The translations under genes and the position numbers were made by a program. A stretch of 64,000 nt of DNA, from contig NC_088791.1 of assembly GCF_011386835.1 (NCBI RefSeq), positions 126,084,943 through 126,148,942 of the forward strand, written 5' to 3'. This DNA comes from Chrysemys picta bellii (Eukaryota > Chordata > Testudines > Emydidae). The notes under the pieces were generated by a model. The model did no database searches. It was given only the letters and a program-made list of their open reading frames with translations, and was not told the origin of the DNA. Positions within the stretch are counted from its first letter, which is position 1; each line of letters begins with the position of its first letter. This document shows positions 43,129 to 55,110 of this stretch, one piece after another.

Positions 43129-45774
43129 GTTTTACATTATTTGTTTTTTTTTTTAAGTGCAGTTATGTATGCATTGTGTCCTGGAATATGTGATGCGAAA
43201 AATATCACCTGGAAAATTGGGCTTTCTGGATTTATATTTGCCAAATTCCCTCCCTTCCCCCAAATGAATCAGCTCATAAATGTCTAGGACTATGTTCTGC
43301 CCTCGGCTGCATGCACAGACGTGTGTTAAGGTACAGGAATCCATGAAGGTATCCAAAGAGAGAATTTGGTTTCAAAATCTGAAAGCCAGATATGGATGTG
43401 AGCATTCAGATATGTACATTTTTTGCTTTCTGTAAGTAAATAATTGGAGACTAGTGATAAACAGCTCTAATGTCTTGCAGAGTGATTCACCCTTGGTCAA
43501 GTCCTGAGAGGCACTATTGATCTGAACTATATAGGCATTTCTAGTGTTCACACCTCTGTAGTGTTTGAGTGCCTCTTGGAGTCAGTGGGAGCTGCAGGCA
43601 CTCAGCACCACTCTGGATCTGGCCCCTATTGGTATGGAATTAACAAATGATGGGTAAACACAGCAAAACCCCAGGAGTACATTTCAGGCAAAGAAACCTC
43701 ACACAGTACATGCCAATGTGGAGGGGCATCTGGAAGCAGAAAGTACTTGACTACTATCCAGACTCAATTCAGTTAATCCAAATTTCTGTCCGCAAGAATC
43801 ACTAAATGATTCATCTACATGGAGAACCTACTTAAACAAGTTTCACTAGCAAAAGGGAGGACATCTCTAAATGTTGATTTTCTATATTGACTAATTGCAG
43901 TGGTGAAAAACAGCATGCGAACAAATACACACGGTGGCTGTATCAAATCTTGGTTCAAGGCACAGGAATACTTGGAAAGCACTGCACATCTGATTTACTG
44001 CTAGATGGATAGTGTCATGCTCTTTAATGAAGCTGTAACGTGTAACATTTTTTTCAACTTTCCAATATTTGTTTGCTCTTGAAGCTTTAAATTTTTTTCC
44101 CCTTCAACTGGTTTTTGAATAGAGAAGGATCCAAACTCTCAGGGTGTTCAGAACCAGAATCTTTACCTGTGTCCTTCCTAATTTGGCAGACACAGGGTTT
44201 ATCTGGGTTTCTTTTTCTTATTTCTTCTAAAGCAACTGAAAATTATAGTAGTATTTTTGCATCCTTCCTTCCTTCGTATGTGAAATCAACCTAGAATTCT
44301 CTTTCATTGACTGTATTAATTTCCAGGCTATATACTTGAGAGCTGAGACAGAACTAGAAACAGGGATCATATGAAATGAATTAGCTAGCAGTAACTCATG
44401 GTATCTGTGCTGTTACCCCTTTCCGCTATAACTTTTTTTTCTCAACAACCAAACCAGAATCTCAGATCAACTGGGCTGCTTCCTTGCCATATTGGTGTTT
44501 AAAAAAAAAAAAAGTTCTATTGACTTATCCTGTCAAATTTTGGAATAAACGTCCAGGACCCTTGTTCTCCATACTGCTGCAGAATCTGGGGGGAGAGGAG
44601 GGGGCAGGGGAGTGTACGAACAGGATAAGGTGGCTGTGCAAAATGTTCCAAGAGGTGTTCCTGCTGGGTGATGATCCCTGTAGCTGCCAATTTCTCCTCT
44701 GCAAAAATCTTGTGTTCCCCATGAGCTGTGTAGAGAAAGGGGGCACAGCCAGGTAGTGAAAGAGCAAAGTGGGTGAACAGCAACTTTAAGTAGCATGTTC
44801 TCCCCCTCTTTCATGGACTCTAACACGTGTCACACTACCAGATTAATGAACGTTGCTCAGAGCAGCACATGCTCTTCCCCCTTCCAGTGAGTCCTATCAC
44901 AAGGGTTACACAATACAGACATAGGCCAAGAGTCAATGGCACCTGGGCTGCAAGTTGGCTGTGCTGCCATTAATGGAGAGGGAGCCTACCGCACAACTGG
45001 CTGGGGAACTGCAGTGCTGGGGCCAGGTTTCCTGCAGGTACCCCATTCTTGAAGCTTTTTCTGGCCTTGACCCAGGCTGCACCATATCCCTGCTGGCCCC
45101 ATGAAGTGAGTGGTGAGTAACTGCAGGCCACTGGCCTCAGAGCAAAACCTGCATGGGCTCTTGATTATGTTGCTTCCCTTTGCCATAGTTTGATGGGGGA
45201 AGGAGAACATGTGAAGCCAGGTTCTATTTGCTTCTTCCAACTAAGCAGCCGCCCTTCAACCCACAATGTTTATAGCCCGGCCATAGAGCGAATGAATCAA
45301 TTTTCCTGCTTCAATACTATGTTATAGGAGTTCTGTGAAGTTCCTACATTAAAAATGCTAATTATTATTTATTCAAATTACTGATTACTATGATTGCCTG
45401 TGCCTGGTCTGTCAATACATATAGATCCTCTGCATTTCTCTTTTACATTGCTTATCTTTGGCCATTGCTGTGTCTTTGCCCATTGCTATGATACTGCAGT
45501 CCTCCTAGGGTGCTTCTCTCTTGAATAGCTTTACACTGGGTTTAACCTGTGCAATATGCACTGTGTTACTATCCAAACTGGCCACTGGATTGCACCATTG
45601 CTCCAAATAAATGTATCGGAAAGCCAATGCAACATCTGAGAGATGGTGATTCTCAGAGGTTTGGCTATTTCATGACTATTTAAAGGCCTTGTATTCTCTT
45701 TTCCCAAAGCCTCACCAGAAGCATAGGTGCCTTCCTCTGCAGATGGGCCATGAGTCATTTGCAGGTTTAAACTA
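43129..45774. other. Intergenic stretch, nothing recognised
   Basis: 2.6 kb without a recognisable exon or repeat. Overlapping open frames at 44484-44826 on both strands lack any signature. Confidence 0.4.
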
Positions 45775-46173
45775 CAGTAGAACCTCAGAGTTACGAACAC
45801 CGGAGTTACTAACCTACCAGTTAACCACACACCTCATTTGGAACCGGAAGTTGCAATCAGGCAGCAGAGACCAAAAAACAAAGGTAAATACTGTACAGCA
45901 CAGTCCTTTGTTGAAAATAAACTACTAAAAAAAGTCTAAAAAAAAAAAAGATTTGACAAAGTAAAGAAACTGTTTCTGTGCTTGTTTCATTTAAATTAAG
46001 ATGGTTAAAAGCAGCATTTTTCTTCTGAGGTAAAGTTTCAAAGCTGTATTAAGTCAATGTTCTGTTGCAGACTTTTAAAAGAAAAACCATAATGTTTTGT
46101 TCAGCGTTACAAACGTTTCAGAGTTAGGAACAACCTCCATTCCCGAGGTGTTGGTAACTCTGAGGTTCTACTG
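45775..46173. mobile_element. pogo/Tigger-like TIR element
   Basis: 399 bp from CAGTAGAACCTCAGAGTTAC to GTAACTCTGAGGTTCTACTG, 20-bp inverted termini that are perfect or nearly so. TA precedes the left end. No transposase ORF remains. The termini resemble Tigger-type (Tc1/mariner superfamily) ends; the class is inferred. Confidence 0.8.
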
Positions 46174-46234
46174 GAGTATAAATGGTGGCTTCTAGGTAAC
46201 TTGAAATCTTTAAATTATGATTTGAGGGCTTCAG

Positions 46235-46352
46235 GAACTCAGCCAGAGGTTAGGGGTCTATTACAGGAGAGAGTAGGTGAGTGTCTGTGGCCTGCGATGT
46301 GCAAGAGGGTCAGACTAGAGGAGCATGATGGTCCCTTCTGACCTTAAAATCT
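46235..46352 (+). mobile_element. CR1-type 3' tail fragment
   Basis: Contains 'gagggtcagactagagga', 'tggtcccttctgacctt' and 'aaaatctatgag', the same tail as at 14375-14449. Confidence 0.7.
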
Positions 46353-46889
46353 ATGAGGTGCTTGACCCAGTCAGTCCATAGGTAGGGCAATACAGTGCTA
46401 TTGGGAAATCTGGTCTTGAGACTCTGACTCACTTCCCCACTTGCACAACTGGGAAACTCTACAAACAGCCCAATTTGTCTTCCAGGAGGAGGGGACACCT
46501 GATATTGCAAGGCAGTGATTCCTAACACACATTTCAGAGCTCTGCTGATGAACTCTGGAAGGCCGGCATCCAGCCCTTTGGCATCTGGAAATACAGCCAT
46601 GACGTGAGGGCCTTGGGGGGGGGGGGTAAGGGGGAGAAGAGGAAAAGTTGGGGGAATCCTTGGGTTAATGAGGGTCTTGAAGGATCCTCCTGGGGAAGGA
46701 AGATAAATCATAGGAGGATATGGTAAGCAGGAGCAGATTCCACTTTGAAATGGCTGCGTCATGCCATGTTAGAAAAGAAGGTAGGTTATTTTACAAGCTG
46801 AAGCAGGTAGTTCATCCACAAGCTCTCTGGTATCCTAACTTCTAGCTCTCCAGACACCAGTATGATGCTGCCCATCTCCACATGGATCA
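46353..46889. other. Intergenic stretch, nothing recognised
   Basis: No exon or repeat recognised. The 150-codon minus-strand frame at 46310-46762 overlaps the CR1 tail and a G-run at about 46615-46626 and has no recognised domain. Confidence 0.4.
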
Positions 46890-47175
46890 TTAGCTTATTC
46901 CCTACACTCAACTTCACTGGCTCCCAATCCACTCCAGGATCTGGTTCAAAATTGCCTTGTTTTTAAAGCCCCATGGACTCACTTCAGTCTGTCCTATGGC
47001 ACCTCTTGCTCTACTCAGCTCCGGGTTCTCTACCATTTAGTGCTGGTCTTCCCTCTCCTTCTTTTTTTTTTTTTTCTTTTTGGTCATTGTTTGTGCAAGA
47101 GCCTTCTCCTCTGCAGGTCTTGCCCTTTGGGACTGCATTCCTGTATCCTTCTGCCTCACCAACTCTGATCATTTC
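46890..47175 (+). mobile_element. Old L2-like LINE remnant
   Basis: Frame-shifted blocks resemble the C-terminal region of L2/CR1-clade ORF2: LHWLPIHSRI-like sequence near 46915, FKIALFLKP-like near 46945 and FSSAGLALWDCIP near 47105. Strongly decayed, with a T-run insertion at about 47060-47075. Confidence 0.5.
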
Positions 47176-48324
47176 ATAATTCAGCTGAAAATATTGCCCT
47201 TCTCCCTTGCCTACCCCTTCCCACTGCTAGCCTTCTTAGAGAGTTACTGTAAATAATATAGTTTCAGAATTAAGTAAAGTGTTTTGCAACTGGATTGCAT
47301 GAAAGACATGTTGTAGAGCTAAGTAAAAGCTTAATATTGATGGATCTTATTACTGGATTTTCAGTTCTTTACTTACCCTTTCCCCCCAAGTTTAAAAGAA
47401 GGGTAACTAAATAATGAGAGAGAAATGATATACTACTGTATTGTATCAAAGGCCCCACCTTCATTAAGGAAATTCGCTCCCTTGGAAGTCAATGGGATGC
47501 TTGTATGCACAAAGGATGCAGGACTAAGCCCAGTACAGGGAACACAGATGCTCTTTTTTTGAAAAAATAGGGATGCAAAATTTATTTAATTGCAAAATAA
47601 ATACATTATGCAAATATGAAAGTTATGCTTCATAACCATACTCCTACTGTGATTTAAGATGCTCTTATTATGATATACTGATTTAAAAAAACAAATCTGT
47701 ATTTTTAAAATGTATCCTAACTGAAATAAAGGCTAGATGTAAGGAGGAAATAACTTAGTCTTGCAACTTGCCAAATATACATGATTCATTCAGCCCATTT
47801 GTTATGACTGCTCAGTCATTCTTTGGGTCTCTCTGTTTGAATTATTTTCTAGGCTTGCACTCACCGCTTACAAAGTGGATTAGTGTCAATTAAGCACACA
47901 AAGATGTGTGGCAGTCCTATGTTGACAAAAGGCCTATGCTGATCTTCCTAGCTCTGATATAATGGTGCACAGCATTTATGTCTGATGAATGATTTGTTCA
48001 GTGCATATATCTTTGCATGTTGGCTAATGGCTTTTGAGGCTTTTATTTATATGCCATTAAGCAGAGCTATAATATTTTAATATAGATGGGAGCTGCTTTA
48101 TGTTTTGCATGCATATTTTTAAAATAAGTATAATACTTTGTATGCTGATACTGTTTTGAGTCTTATTTTTATATAGAATGTGAGTGAGCTGTGCTCTCTG
48201 TTTCTTAAATCTTTGAGAGGGAGTGGCAAGGAGGGATGGGGAAACCAAATAATGGACTGGGCATAAGAGCTCTCGTGTACTTTTTACATCAGCTAGGGTG
48301 GCAACCCACAACATATTTTGAAGT
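47176..48324. other. Intergenic stretch, nothing recognised
   Basis: AT-rich with no exon or classified repeat. A short GGAAGTCAATGGGATGCTTG motif of the dispersed degenerate repeat lies near 47475. Confidence 0.4.
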
Positions 48325-48545
48325 CTGTGCACACGAATACATAGTGCTTTACAAACATTTAATTAATCCTCCAAATGTATCTGTGAGGTATGTATTATTC
48401 CCATTTAACAGATAGCAAAAGCGAGGCAGAGGTTAAGTGACTTGTCTAAGCCCACAAAAAGAATCTGTTCCACAGCCAGGATTCAAACTCAGGCATTTCT
48501 GACACCTTGTGCTATGTTCAGAGCGCTAGACTATACTACTCTTAC
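48325..48545 (+). mobile_element. MIR-type SINE remnant
   Basis: Contains 'tgctttacaaacatttaatt', 'cccatttaacagatagcaaa' and 'gaggttaagtgacttgtcta', then 'ccaggattcaaactcaggc'. These are the MIR core blocks in order. Confidence 0.8.
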
Positions 48546-49338
48546 AGCTCTTTTGTCTGTGAGTGCTATTTAGAGAAACGTATGGCACATAAATCAAGGA
48601 CAGCATCCAGCATATAAAGTTATGAATCATTATTTGTATTTTAAACTAATTTGGGGATTTATTTTGTTTAAGGATAACAATATGAATCCTGTTGCAAGAC
48701 TTTAAAAGATGTGGGAATCTACAGATATGGGAGGAGGAGAGAAAGGATATGATTATGGAATATTAACAAAAATAAAACTTCTTTGGGGCAGGGGAAAGAG
48801 TTTTCCCCATATGTGCCACTGAAGAGGAAGATCTACTGATTAGAGCACAGGTCCATTCCTTGCCCTACTAGTGACTCATGTAATCTTGGGCGAACGATTG
48901 TGCCTAAGAGATTGGTGTTTCTAGAGTGTTTGTAGCTCTCCTCTTTCACCTGATTCCAGCACTTAAACATAAACAATGGGGTAATTAGCAAGGTCAATTG
49001 CACTATGGAAGGTTGTTTGTTTGAATTTTTGCCTTGGTAATTTGAATGGCAGTAAGAGCTTTGTAACAAACAAGGGAAAAGAGTAGTGTTTCATCCATGA
49101 CCATGTATAGTAAGCATGTCAGCAGTGTGAAATTGCAACCCTTTGACATACCTCTGTGAAGCGGTGCATCAGAACTATAAAAGGGCAGAATATCAGTGGG
49201 AAGTAGGCATCTCAAAGGCCATGGAAGAGATGCACAGTGTGAGCCAAAGAACATGTGCATAAGATCGCATTTGAGGCTGGGATTTTCAAAGAAGTCAAAG
49301 GAAGTTAGGTGCCTAAATCCCTCTGGAATTCAGTAGAA
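48546..49338. other. Intergenic stretch, nothing recognised
   Basis: No exon or classified repeat seen. Confidence 0.4.
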
Positions 49339-49343
49339 GTTGG

Positions 49344-49882
49344 TGTCAGGGCTGGACCATGGGTGGCCTGTGTGTACCGGTCAGCTGCTAAGCTGCAGTC
49401 AGGAAACATGTAGTGGAGTTGAGAGCGAGCCAGGTCAGAATGCCAGGAAGTCAGAATCAGGCACCAAGTTGCAGACAGATAGCAGAGTCAGGGTCAAGCT
49501 AGGTCAGGATCCCGGGAAGTCAGAGTCAGAAACCAAGTTGCAAGCATAGGGCAAATAAGAGTGGAGATGGGTCAGGATATCAGGAAGTCAGAGTCAGGTG
49601 CCAGGTTATAGACAGAAAGCAAATAGCAAAGTCAAGGACAAACCGGGGTCAGAAACCACAGTCTAGAGTCTGGAGCAGAAACAGGCAAGCAGTCTGTGTT
49701 GTCGCTCAGGCAGCTCTCCTAGTTTAAATAATCAGCCAATCCATGGTGTGGGCTGTGTGGGGCTGCCACTTAGGACCTATTGGGCAGTATTTCCTGGGAG
49801 CATAAGCTTCCAGTTGGGAGGTGGCAGTGGCAGCAGTCCAGAACCCTCATGGTCCCAGCTTCTAGTCCTGCAGGTTCTTACA
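49344..49882 (-). mobile_element. Solo LTR (539 bp) with 5-bp target duplication
   Basis: On + it starts TGTCAGGGCT and ends GGTTCTTACA, flanked by GTTGG at 49339-49343 and 49883-49887. On the minus strand GGATTGGCTGATTATTTAAA (about 49728-49747) joins a CCAAT-type and a TATA-like motif, so transcription on the minus strand is more likely. Three tandem units of about 70 bp lie at about 49431-49640. No internal element sequence remains. Family not identified. Confidence 0.8.
49431..49640. repeat. Three degenerate ~70-bp tandem units inside the solo LTR
   Basis: Each unit starts GGTCAG(A/G)AT and contains GGAAGTCAGA and CCA(A/G)GTT. Units begin near 49432, 49502 and 49570. Units are clearly diverged from each other. 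Confidence 0.75.
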
Positions 49883-49887
49883 GTTGG

Positions 49888-50229
49888 GTACCTTAGAAAA
49901 ATCTCTACCTAAATCCTTAAGGGTTTATTCTCACTTCTTATATGCACATATTACTCCCATGAATGTCAATGGGAGGAGTTATATGTACAGGTACTGAGAG
50001 GAGAATAAGTTTCTTTGTACACTCTTTGCTATTGGTGTTCCAGTGATGAGGAATCTGCTAGAGATGGCTGGTTTTCCAACTCCACAAACTTTGGTATGGG
50101 TTTTTGTACAAACACACACTACAAGAGGGCTGGAAGATTTGGATTCTGATTTGTTTGACTTCTAAGCCCACCAAAGTTCAGTATGTTTGGATCTGGGATT
50201 CTGATCTGGGCCCATCTCTAGAAATCACA
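49888..50229. other. Intergenic stretch, nothing recognised
   Basis: About 340 bp without exon or repeat signature. Confidence 0.4.
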
Positions 50230-50231
50230 TA

Positions 50232-50396
50232 CACCTCTACCCCGATATAACTCTGTCCTCGGGAGCCAAAAAATCTTACTGCGTTATAGGTGAAACCGCG
50301 TTATATTGAACTTGCTTTGATCCGCCGGAGCGCTGCTTTACCGCGTTATATCCGAATTCATGTTATATCGGGTCGTGTTATATCGGGGTAGAGGTG
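50232..50396. mobile_element. 165-bp pogo/Tigger-like MITE
   Basis: Ends CACCTCTACCCCGATATAAC and GTTATATCGGGGTAGAGGTG are perfect 20-bp inverted repeats, each flanked by TA (50230-50231, 50397-50398). The interior has further GTTATA-type inverted motifs. No coding capacity. Confidence 0.9.
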
Positions 50397-50399
50397 TAC

Positions 50400-51002
50400 T
50401 AATTAAGCTAGGCTGGTTCAAAGCAACAATGTGACACAGCTCTTCAATATTATCTTAATCTGTTTGATGGTCTCTCTGACATCAGGTACTTTGTTCTAGT
50501 GCAGCCTTAATGTGTTTCATGTTATTACCTAGCCTGGGGTACATTAAAGGACTCCGTGCTTGTACAACTAAACTGGATCTTTATTATGAGAACTACTTAT
50601 TGAAGTGCTGCACTGCAGCGAGCATTCCAGCCATGTGAACACAGACTGAATTCTTGTGCCTCATCTAAACTCTTCCCTCATGCAACTTGTGCTCCTCCCT
50701 CCAAATTCCATGCAGGTTGCTACATACACTACTAAAAGGGACAGTTTCCTTTGGATGAGAAATATGAATATTTTAAAAATACTGATATCTTAATACTAAC
50801 TTACTGCAATACATAGTTAGATCATTATGGGGATAGTAAATCAATCCAGATGCAAAGAAAGAAGGAAACATCTCACATCACTGTGACCCTTCTGACCATT
50901 GCTAGCAGCAGAGATAATGCCCTCCAGACTCTTTGCCCAAAGGAATATTTGCTGCTATTGCAATGGGGGTGGGGGTGGGGGAGAGAGAGGAAATGAGATA
51001 GA
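50400..51002. other. Intergenic stretch, nothing recognised
   Basis: No exon or classified repeat. A GGGGGTGGGGGTGGGGGA run lies near 50965. Confidence 0.4.
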
Positions 51003-51397
51003 ATGGTGGTTCTCAACAAGTACCCCTGGGGCTACCCAGAGGTCTTCCAGGGGGCACATCAACTCATCTAGATATTTGCCTAGTTTTACAATAGGCTACA
51101 TAAAAAGCCCTAGCGAAGTCAGTACAAACTACAATTTCATACAATGACTTGTTTATACTGCTCTATATACTATACACTGAAATGTATATTTCAATATTTA
51201 TATTCTAATTGATTTATTTTATAATTATACGGTTAAAAATGAGAAAGTAAGCAATTTTTCTGTAATAGTGTGCTGTGACACTTCTGTATTTTTATGTATG
51301 ATTTTGTAAGCAAATGGGTTTTAAATGAGGTGAAACTTGGGGTATGCAAGACAAATCAGACTCCTTAAAGGGGTACTGAAAAGTTGAGAGCCACTGA
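51003..51397 (+). mobile_element. hAT-like non-autonomous element (full copy)
   Basis: Left end TGGTGGTTCTCAAC and right end GTTGAGAGCCACTG are inverted repeats. Flanking octamers AGATAGAA and ACATAGAG share 6 of 8 bases, compatible with an old hAT duplication. The first ~190 bp match the truncated copy at 10919-11110. Confidence 0.75.
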
Positions 51398-51549
51398 CAT
51401 AGAGGAATGAGATGGCGATCCTGGAAAACTGTCTTAAAAATACTTATGAATTCAAAATTAAAAATAATCTGAGACAGTAAAGGAGGATGATATGCTGATA
51501 TCTTGCTAATCAATAACACCAAACATAACATTACTGAATTTAAAATTAT

Positions 51550-53113
51550 GCATGCTGTGTTCATAGATTCCAAGGCCAGAAGTGACCATTGTGACCATCA
51601 AGCCTGACCTCCTGTATAATACGGGCCATAGAACTTCCCCAAAATATTTCCTAGAGCATATTTTATAGAAAATCAACTATTCCTGCTTTAAACATTGCCA
51701 GTGATGGAGAATCCACCAGAACCCCTGGTAAATTGTTCCAAGGGTTAATTACTCTCACTGTTGAAAATGTACACTTTATTTCCCATCTGAATTTGTCTAG
51801 CCTCAGCTTCCAGCCATTGGATTGTCTTATACCTTTCTCGGCAAGATTGAAGAGAAATATTTGTTCCCCATGTAGGTACTTAATGACTGTAATCAAGTCA
51901 CCCCATAACCTCCTCTTTGTTAGATTTAAGTAGCTCAGTCTATTTAGTTTATCACTTTAACACGTTTTCTAATCCTTTAATCATTCTAGTGGCTATTCTC
52001 TGAACCCTCTCCAATTTATCAACAACTTTCTTGAATTGTAAACACTAGAACTGGACACAGTATTCCAGTAGTGGTCACACCAGTGCCAAATACAGAGGTA
52101 AAATAACCTCTCTACTCCTACTCAAGATTCTCCTTTTTATGCATCCAAGGATCACATTAGACTTTGGTCACAATGTTGCACTAAAAACTCATGTTCAGCT
52201 TATTATCCACCATGACCCTCAAATCATTTTCAGTCACTGCCTCCCAGGATAGAGTCCCCCGTCCTATAAGTATAGCCTATATTCTTTGATCCTAGATGTA
52301 TACGTGTACATTTAGCTGTATTAAAATGCATATTATTGGCTTGCACTTAGTGTACCAAGCAATCTAGATTGCTCTGAATCCGTGACCTGTCCTCTTCATT
52401 ATTTACCACTCTCCCAATTTTTGTATCATCTGCAAACTTTATCAGTGATGATTTTATGTTTTCTTCTAGATCATTGATGAAAATGTTAAATAGTGTAGGA
52501 CCAAGGACTGATCCCTGAAGGGCTACTCTTAAAAACACAGCAGTTTGATGATGATTCCCCTTTTACAATTACATATTGAGACCTATCAGTTAGCCAGATT
52601 TTAATCCATTTAATATGTGCCATGTTAATTTTATATCATTCTAGTTGTTTAATCAAAATGTCAAGTCAAATGCCTTACAGAAGTCTAATATATTACATCA
52701 ACACTATTACCTTTTTTAACCAAACTTGTAATCTCATCCAAAAACTATATCAAGTTAGTTTGACAGGATCTATTTTCCATAAACCCATGTTGATTGGCAT
52801 TAATTATATTACCCTTCTCTCTGAATTAATAGAGTTCCACGTCAGCCGCTCCATTATCTTCTCTGGGATCAATGTCAGACTGACAGATCTATAATTAGCC
52901 AGGTCATCCTTTTTAAATATTGTCAGAACATTAGCTTTCCCAGAATTTTGAGACTTATTGAAAATTAACGTTAACTGTCCAACAAGCTTCTCAGCCAGCT
53001 CTTGTAAAACTCTTGGATGCAAGTTATCTGGACCTGCTAATTTAAAAATGTCTAACTTTAGTAGCTGCTCCTGAGATACTAGTGTGATGGAAAGAGTGTT
53101 TTCATCATCCATA
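51550..53113 (-). mobile_element. CR1 LINE, minus strand, 5'-truncated and decayed
   Basis: Reads on the minus strand from an RT-entry block (LKLDIFKLAGPDNLHPRVLQ, then ELAEKLVGQLTLIFNKS) near 53050, through a [20 protein letters not shown] block and FADDTKIG near 52435, to the C-terminal VDSPSLAMFK region near 51690 and a tail at 51550. Several frameshifts and stops. It is the second longest CR1 here and belongs to an older, diverged subfamily compared with 32765-35608. Confidence 0.9.
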
Positions 53114-53404
53114 TGATATGACTACATCATTTGCCTTTTTTCCCCCCAATACAGACCAGAAATAGTTTTTGAACACTTCTGCCTTTTCTGAATTATTATT
53201 GATCATTCAATACCAATATTAGGATTCTTTTTGTTCCTATTATTCTTTTTAAAACTCCTCATTGCCTTTAAGTCTGCAGGTCACAGGTTTCTCCTTGTGT
53301 CCCTTTACTTCCCCTATTAATTCTCTAGAATTCCTAGCTTCTGACTTATATTCATTACTTATATAAAAAAGTAATCCTTTTTTTATATATAACCAGTAAG
53401 TTAA
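53114..53404. other. Intergenic stretch, nothing recognised
   Basis: AT-rich, possibly continuing decayed LINE sequence. Nothing firm. Confidence 0.35.
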
Positions 53405-53660
53405 TTTTACACACTGTAGCCTTTACACACTGTAGCCGCTGCAGCTCTTTAACGTGGCTGTGTCGTCGAGCTCTCCCAGCACTGTAAAAAAAAAAAAAAA
53501 AAAAAAAGACCCCCGCTAGCTAACACAAGTGAAAGCTACAAATTGCCTTGTCTTCATTAGGATCTTACCTTGTGTTAGCTAAGGCCTTGTCTACACTGCC
53601 ACTTTACAGTGCTGAAACTTGCAGCACTCAGGGAGGTGTTTTTTCACACCCCTGAGCAAG
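53405..53660. mobile_element. Harbinger-like MITE remnants
   Basis: Includes AAGGCCTTGTCTACACTGCC at 53581 followed by ACTTTACAGTGCTG, and on its left an AGCTCTCCCAGCACTGTAAA block with a 23-base A run (about 53487-53509). Looks like two abutting or rearranged copies of the family at 60022. Boundaries unclear. Confidence 0.55.
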
Positions 53661-54564
53661 AAAAAGGAAATATAGCTTGATTACTGGCTCTTAGTATGGT
53701 TTAACCGATTTCTTGAAAGTCTCAGATAGAACCTAAAGCTTTATCTCCAAACAGAAATAAAAATGTATGTTGCTTAATGTGTAAGATACAGAGCCAGAAT
53801 CTTTCTCTAGTGGTTCCACACAGATAAGCAGATCCTGATTTAGAGAGCTGAGAATGAAAATCTACTGATCCATTTGTGTCGTGGCATTGCCCTGATCCGT
53901 TTGCCCTAGAGGGGCACCTCTGCTGTCCTAATGCTTTATCTCACACAGCCATCGTGCTCTGGTCATTTACTCTTTTAAATGAATTGGTCGAGCAGTCTCA
54001 ATTACATTGGAATGGCACTGATCTTGCTGCCTAGCGCTAATCCGACCTTAATTAGAAACCTTGCATTAAATACATCTTAAATGCCATAAAAAATGAAACC
54101 ATTGTGATAATATGAAAGAAGTCATGGGGAGGGGAAGGGTTAAAAAAGAGAAGATTAGTGGATATCCAGTGTTTCATTTCTTCTATGCTTTTAACATAAA
54201 GTAAATTGAGCAAAAAATTTTAATAGGGGATCGAGTGACAAACTTGGGGCCAGATTCTGATTACTCTTGTCTGAGTGCCCAATCCAATACCCATAGAAAT
54301 CGGTGGGTGTCTTTCCATTGACTTAAATGGGTTTTGGATCAGGCCCTAAGCACTTGTGGGGAGGGAGAATTGCAGAGAGCCCTTTCTCTTCATATTTTTG
54401 TGCACTTAAATCCAGAACAGCCAGAATTCCATTGCTAACATTTTCTGAGCCATAGTACAAGCAGTAGTGCTAGATGTTCCTAAGTAGACAGGGATGGGAT
54501 AGGTGAGGGCCATGCTATGACCAACCTCTTCCATATCACTTAGCAAAATGGAACTAACAAAGAG
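53661..54564. other. Intergenic stretch
   Basis: No exon recognised. 54243-54350 contains the degenerate GGCCAGATTCTGA...TGACTTAAATGGG repeat. Confidence 0.4.
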
Positions 54565-54764
54565 TTTGTCTACTCAGAGGTTTTTTGATTTAAGTCAATT
54601 TGATTGCCAGTTAATTTGAGTTAGCTAACTCTTTTTTTTATACACAAGGCTGGATGCTCTACAAACATTTGTGGAGTGTCCAGATTAGCATGCCCAAATG
54701 TGTAAGCTGTCTCAAGCTAATTGGCAATCAATTTACTTAAGTTAAAAACTCTAGTGTAGATACA
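54565..54764. repeat. Fold-back (palindromic) element
   Basis: TTTGTCTACTCAGAGG on the left is mirrored by CTCTAGTGTAGATACA on the right. The inner arms GATTGCCAGTTAATTTGAG and CTCAAGCTAATTGGCAATC are also complementary. Similar in style to 59512-59765. Confidence 0.75.
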
Positions 54765-55004
54765 GGATACTGAGAACAGTGTATACTATCCTTACAGAAA
54801 AAGGTGCAAATTTTGACCTTCAGTGTATATTTCTAGAGCAAGTATCGCTGTGGTATCTAAATGCACTCTGATTTCAAGGACTATGCTGTAGCTATAGATG
54901 CCATAGTCACTCTCTGCATGTCACTGGTACTTTGGGTCTTTTTGCAGCCACTAGTTTGTGGTACCCTTAAACAATGATGAGATCTCATGGAAAACTCTGT
55001 CTAA

Positions 55005-55110
55005 TTAGTCCGCTCACCTAGAACTCATCCATAAAGTCACTGCCCTCTCCTCCTTTGAGCCTTCCTTCAAGACCCGCTTCTGTAATAGTGCCTAGAAGAC
55101 ATAGGCATAC
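55005..55110 (+). mobile_element. Old L2-like LINE remnant
   Basis: Encodes ELIHKVTALSSFEPSFKTRF, resembling the C-terminal 'SFK..LKTHLF' region of L2-type ORF2. Very short and decayed. Confidence 0.35.

Noticed and set aside
46310..46762. 150-codon minus-strand frame
   Set aside because: Overlaps a CR1 tail and a G run, with no recognisable domain or splice sites.
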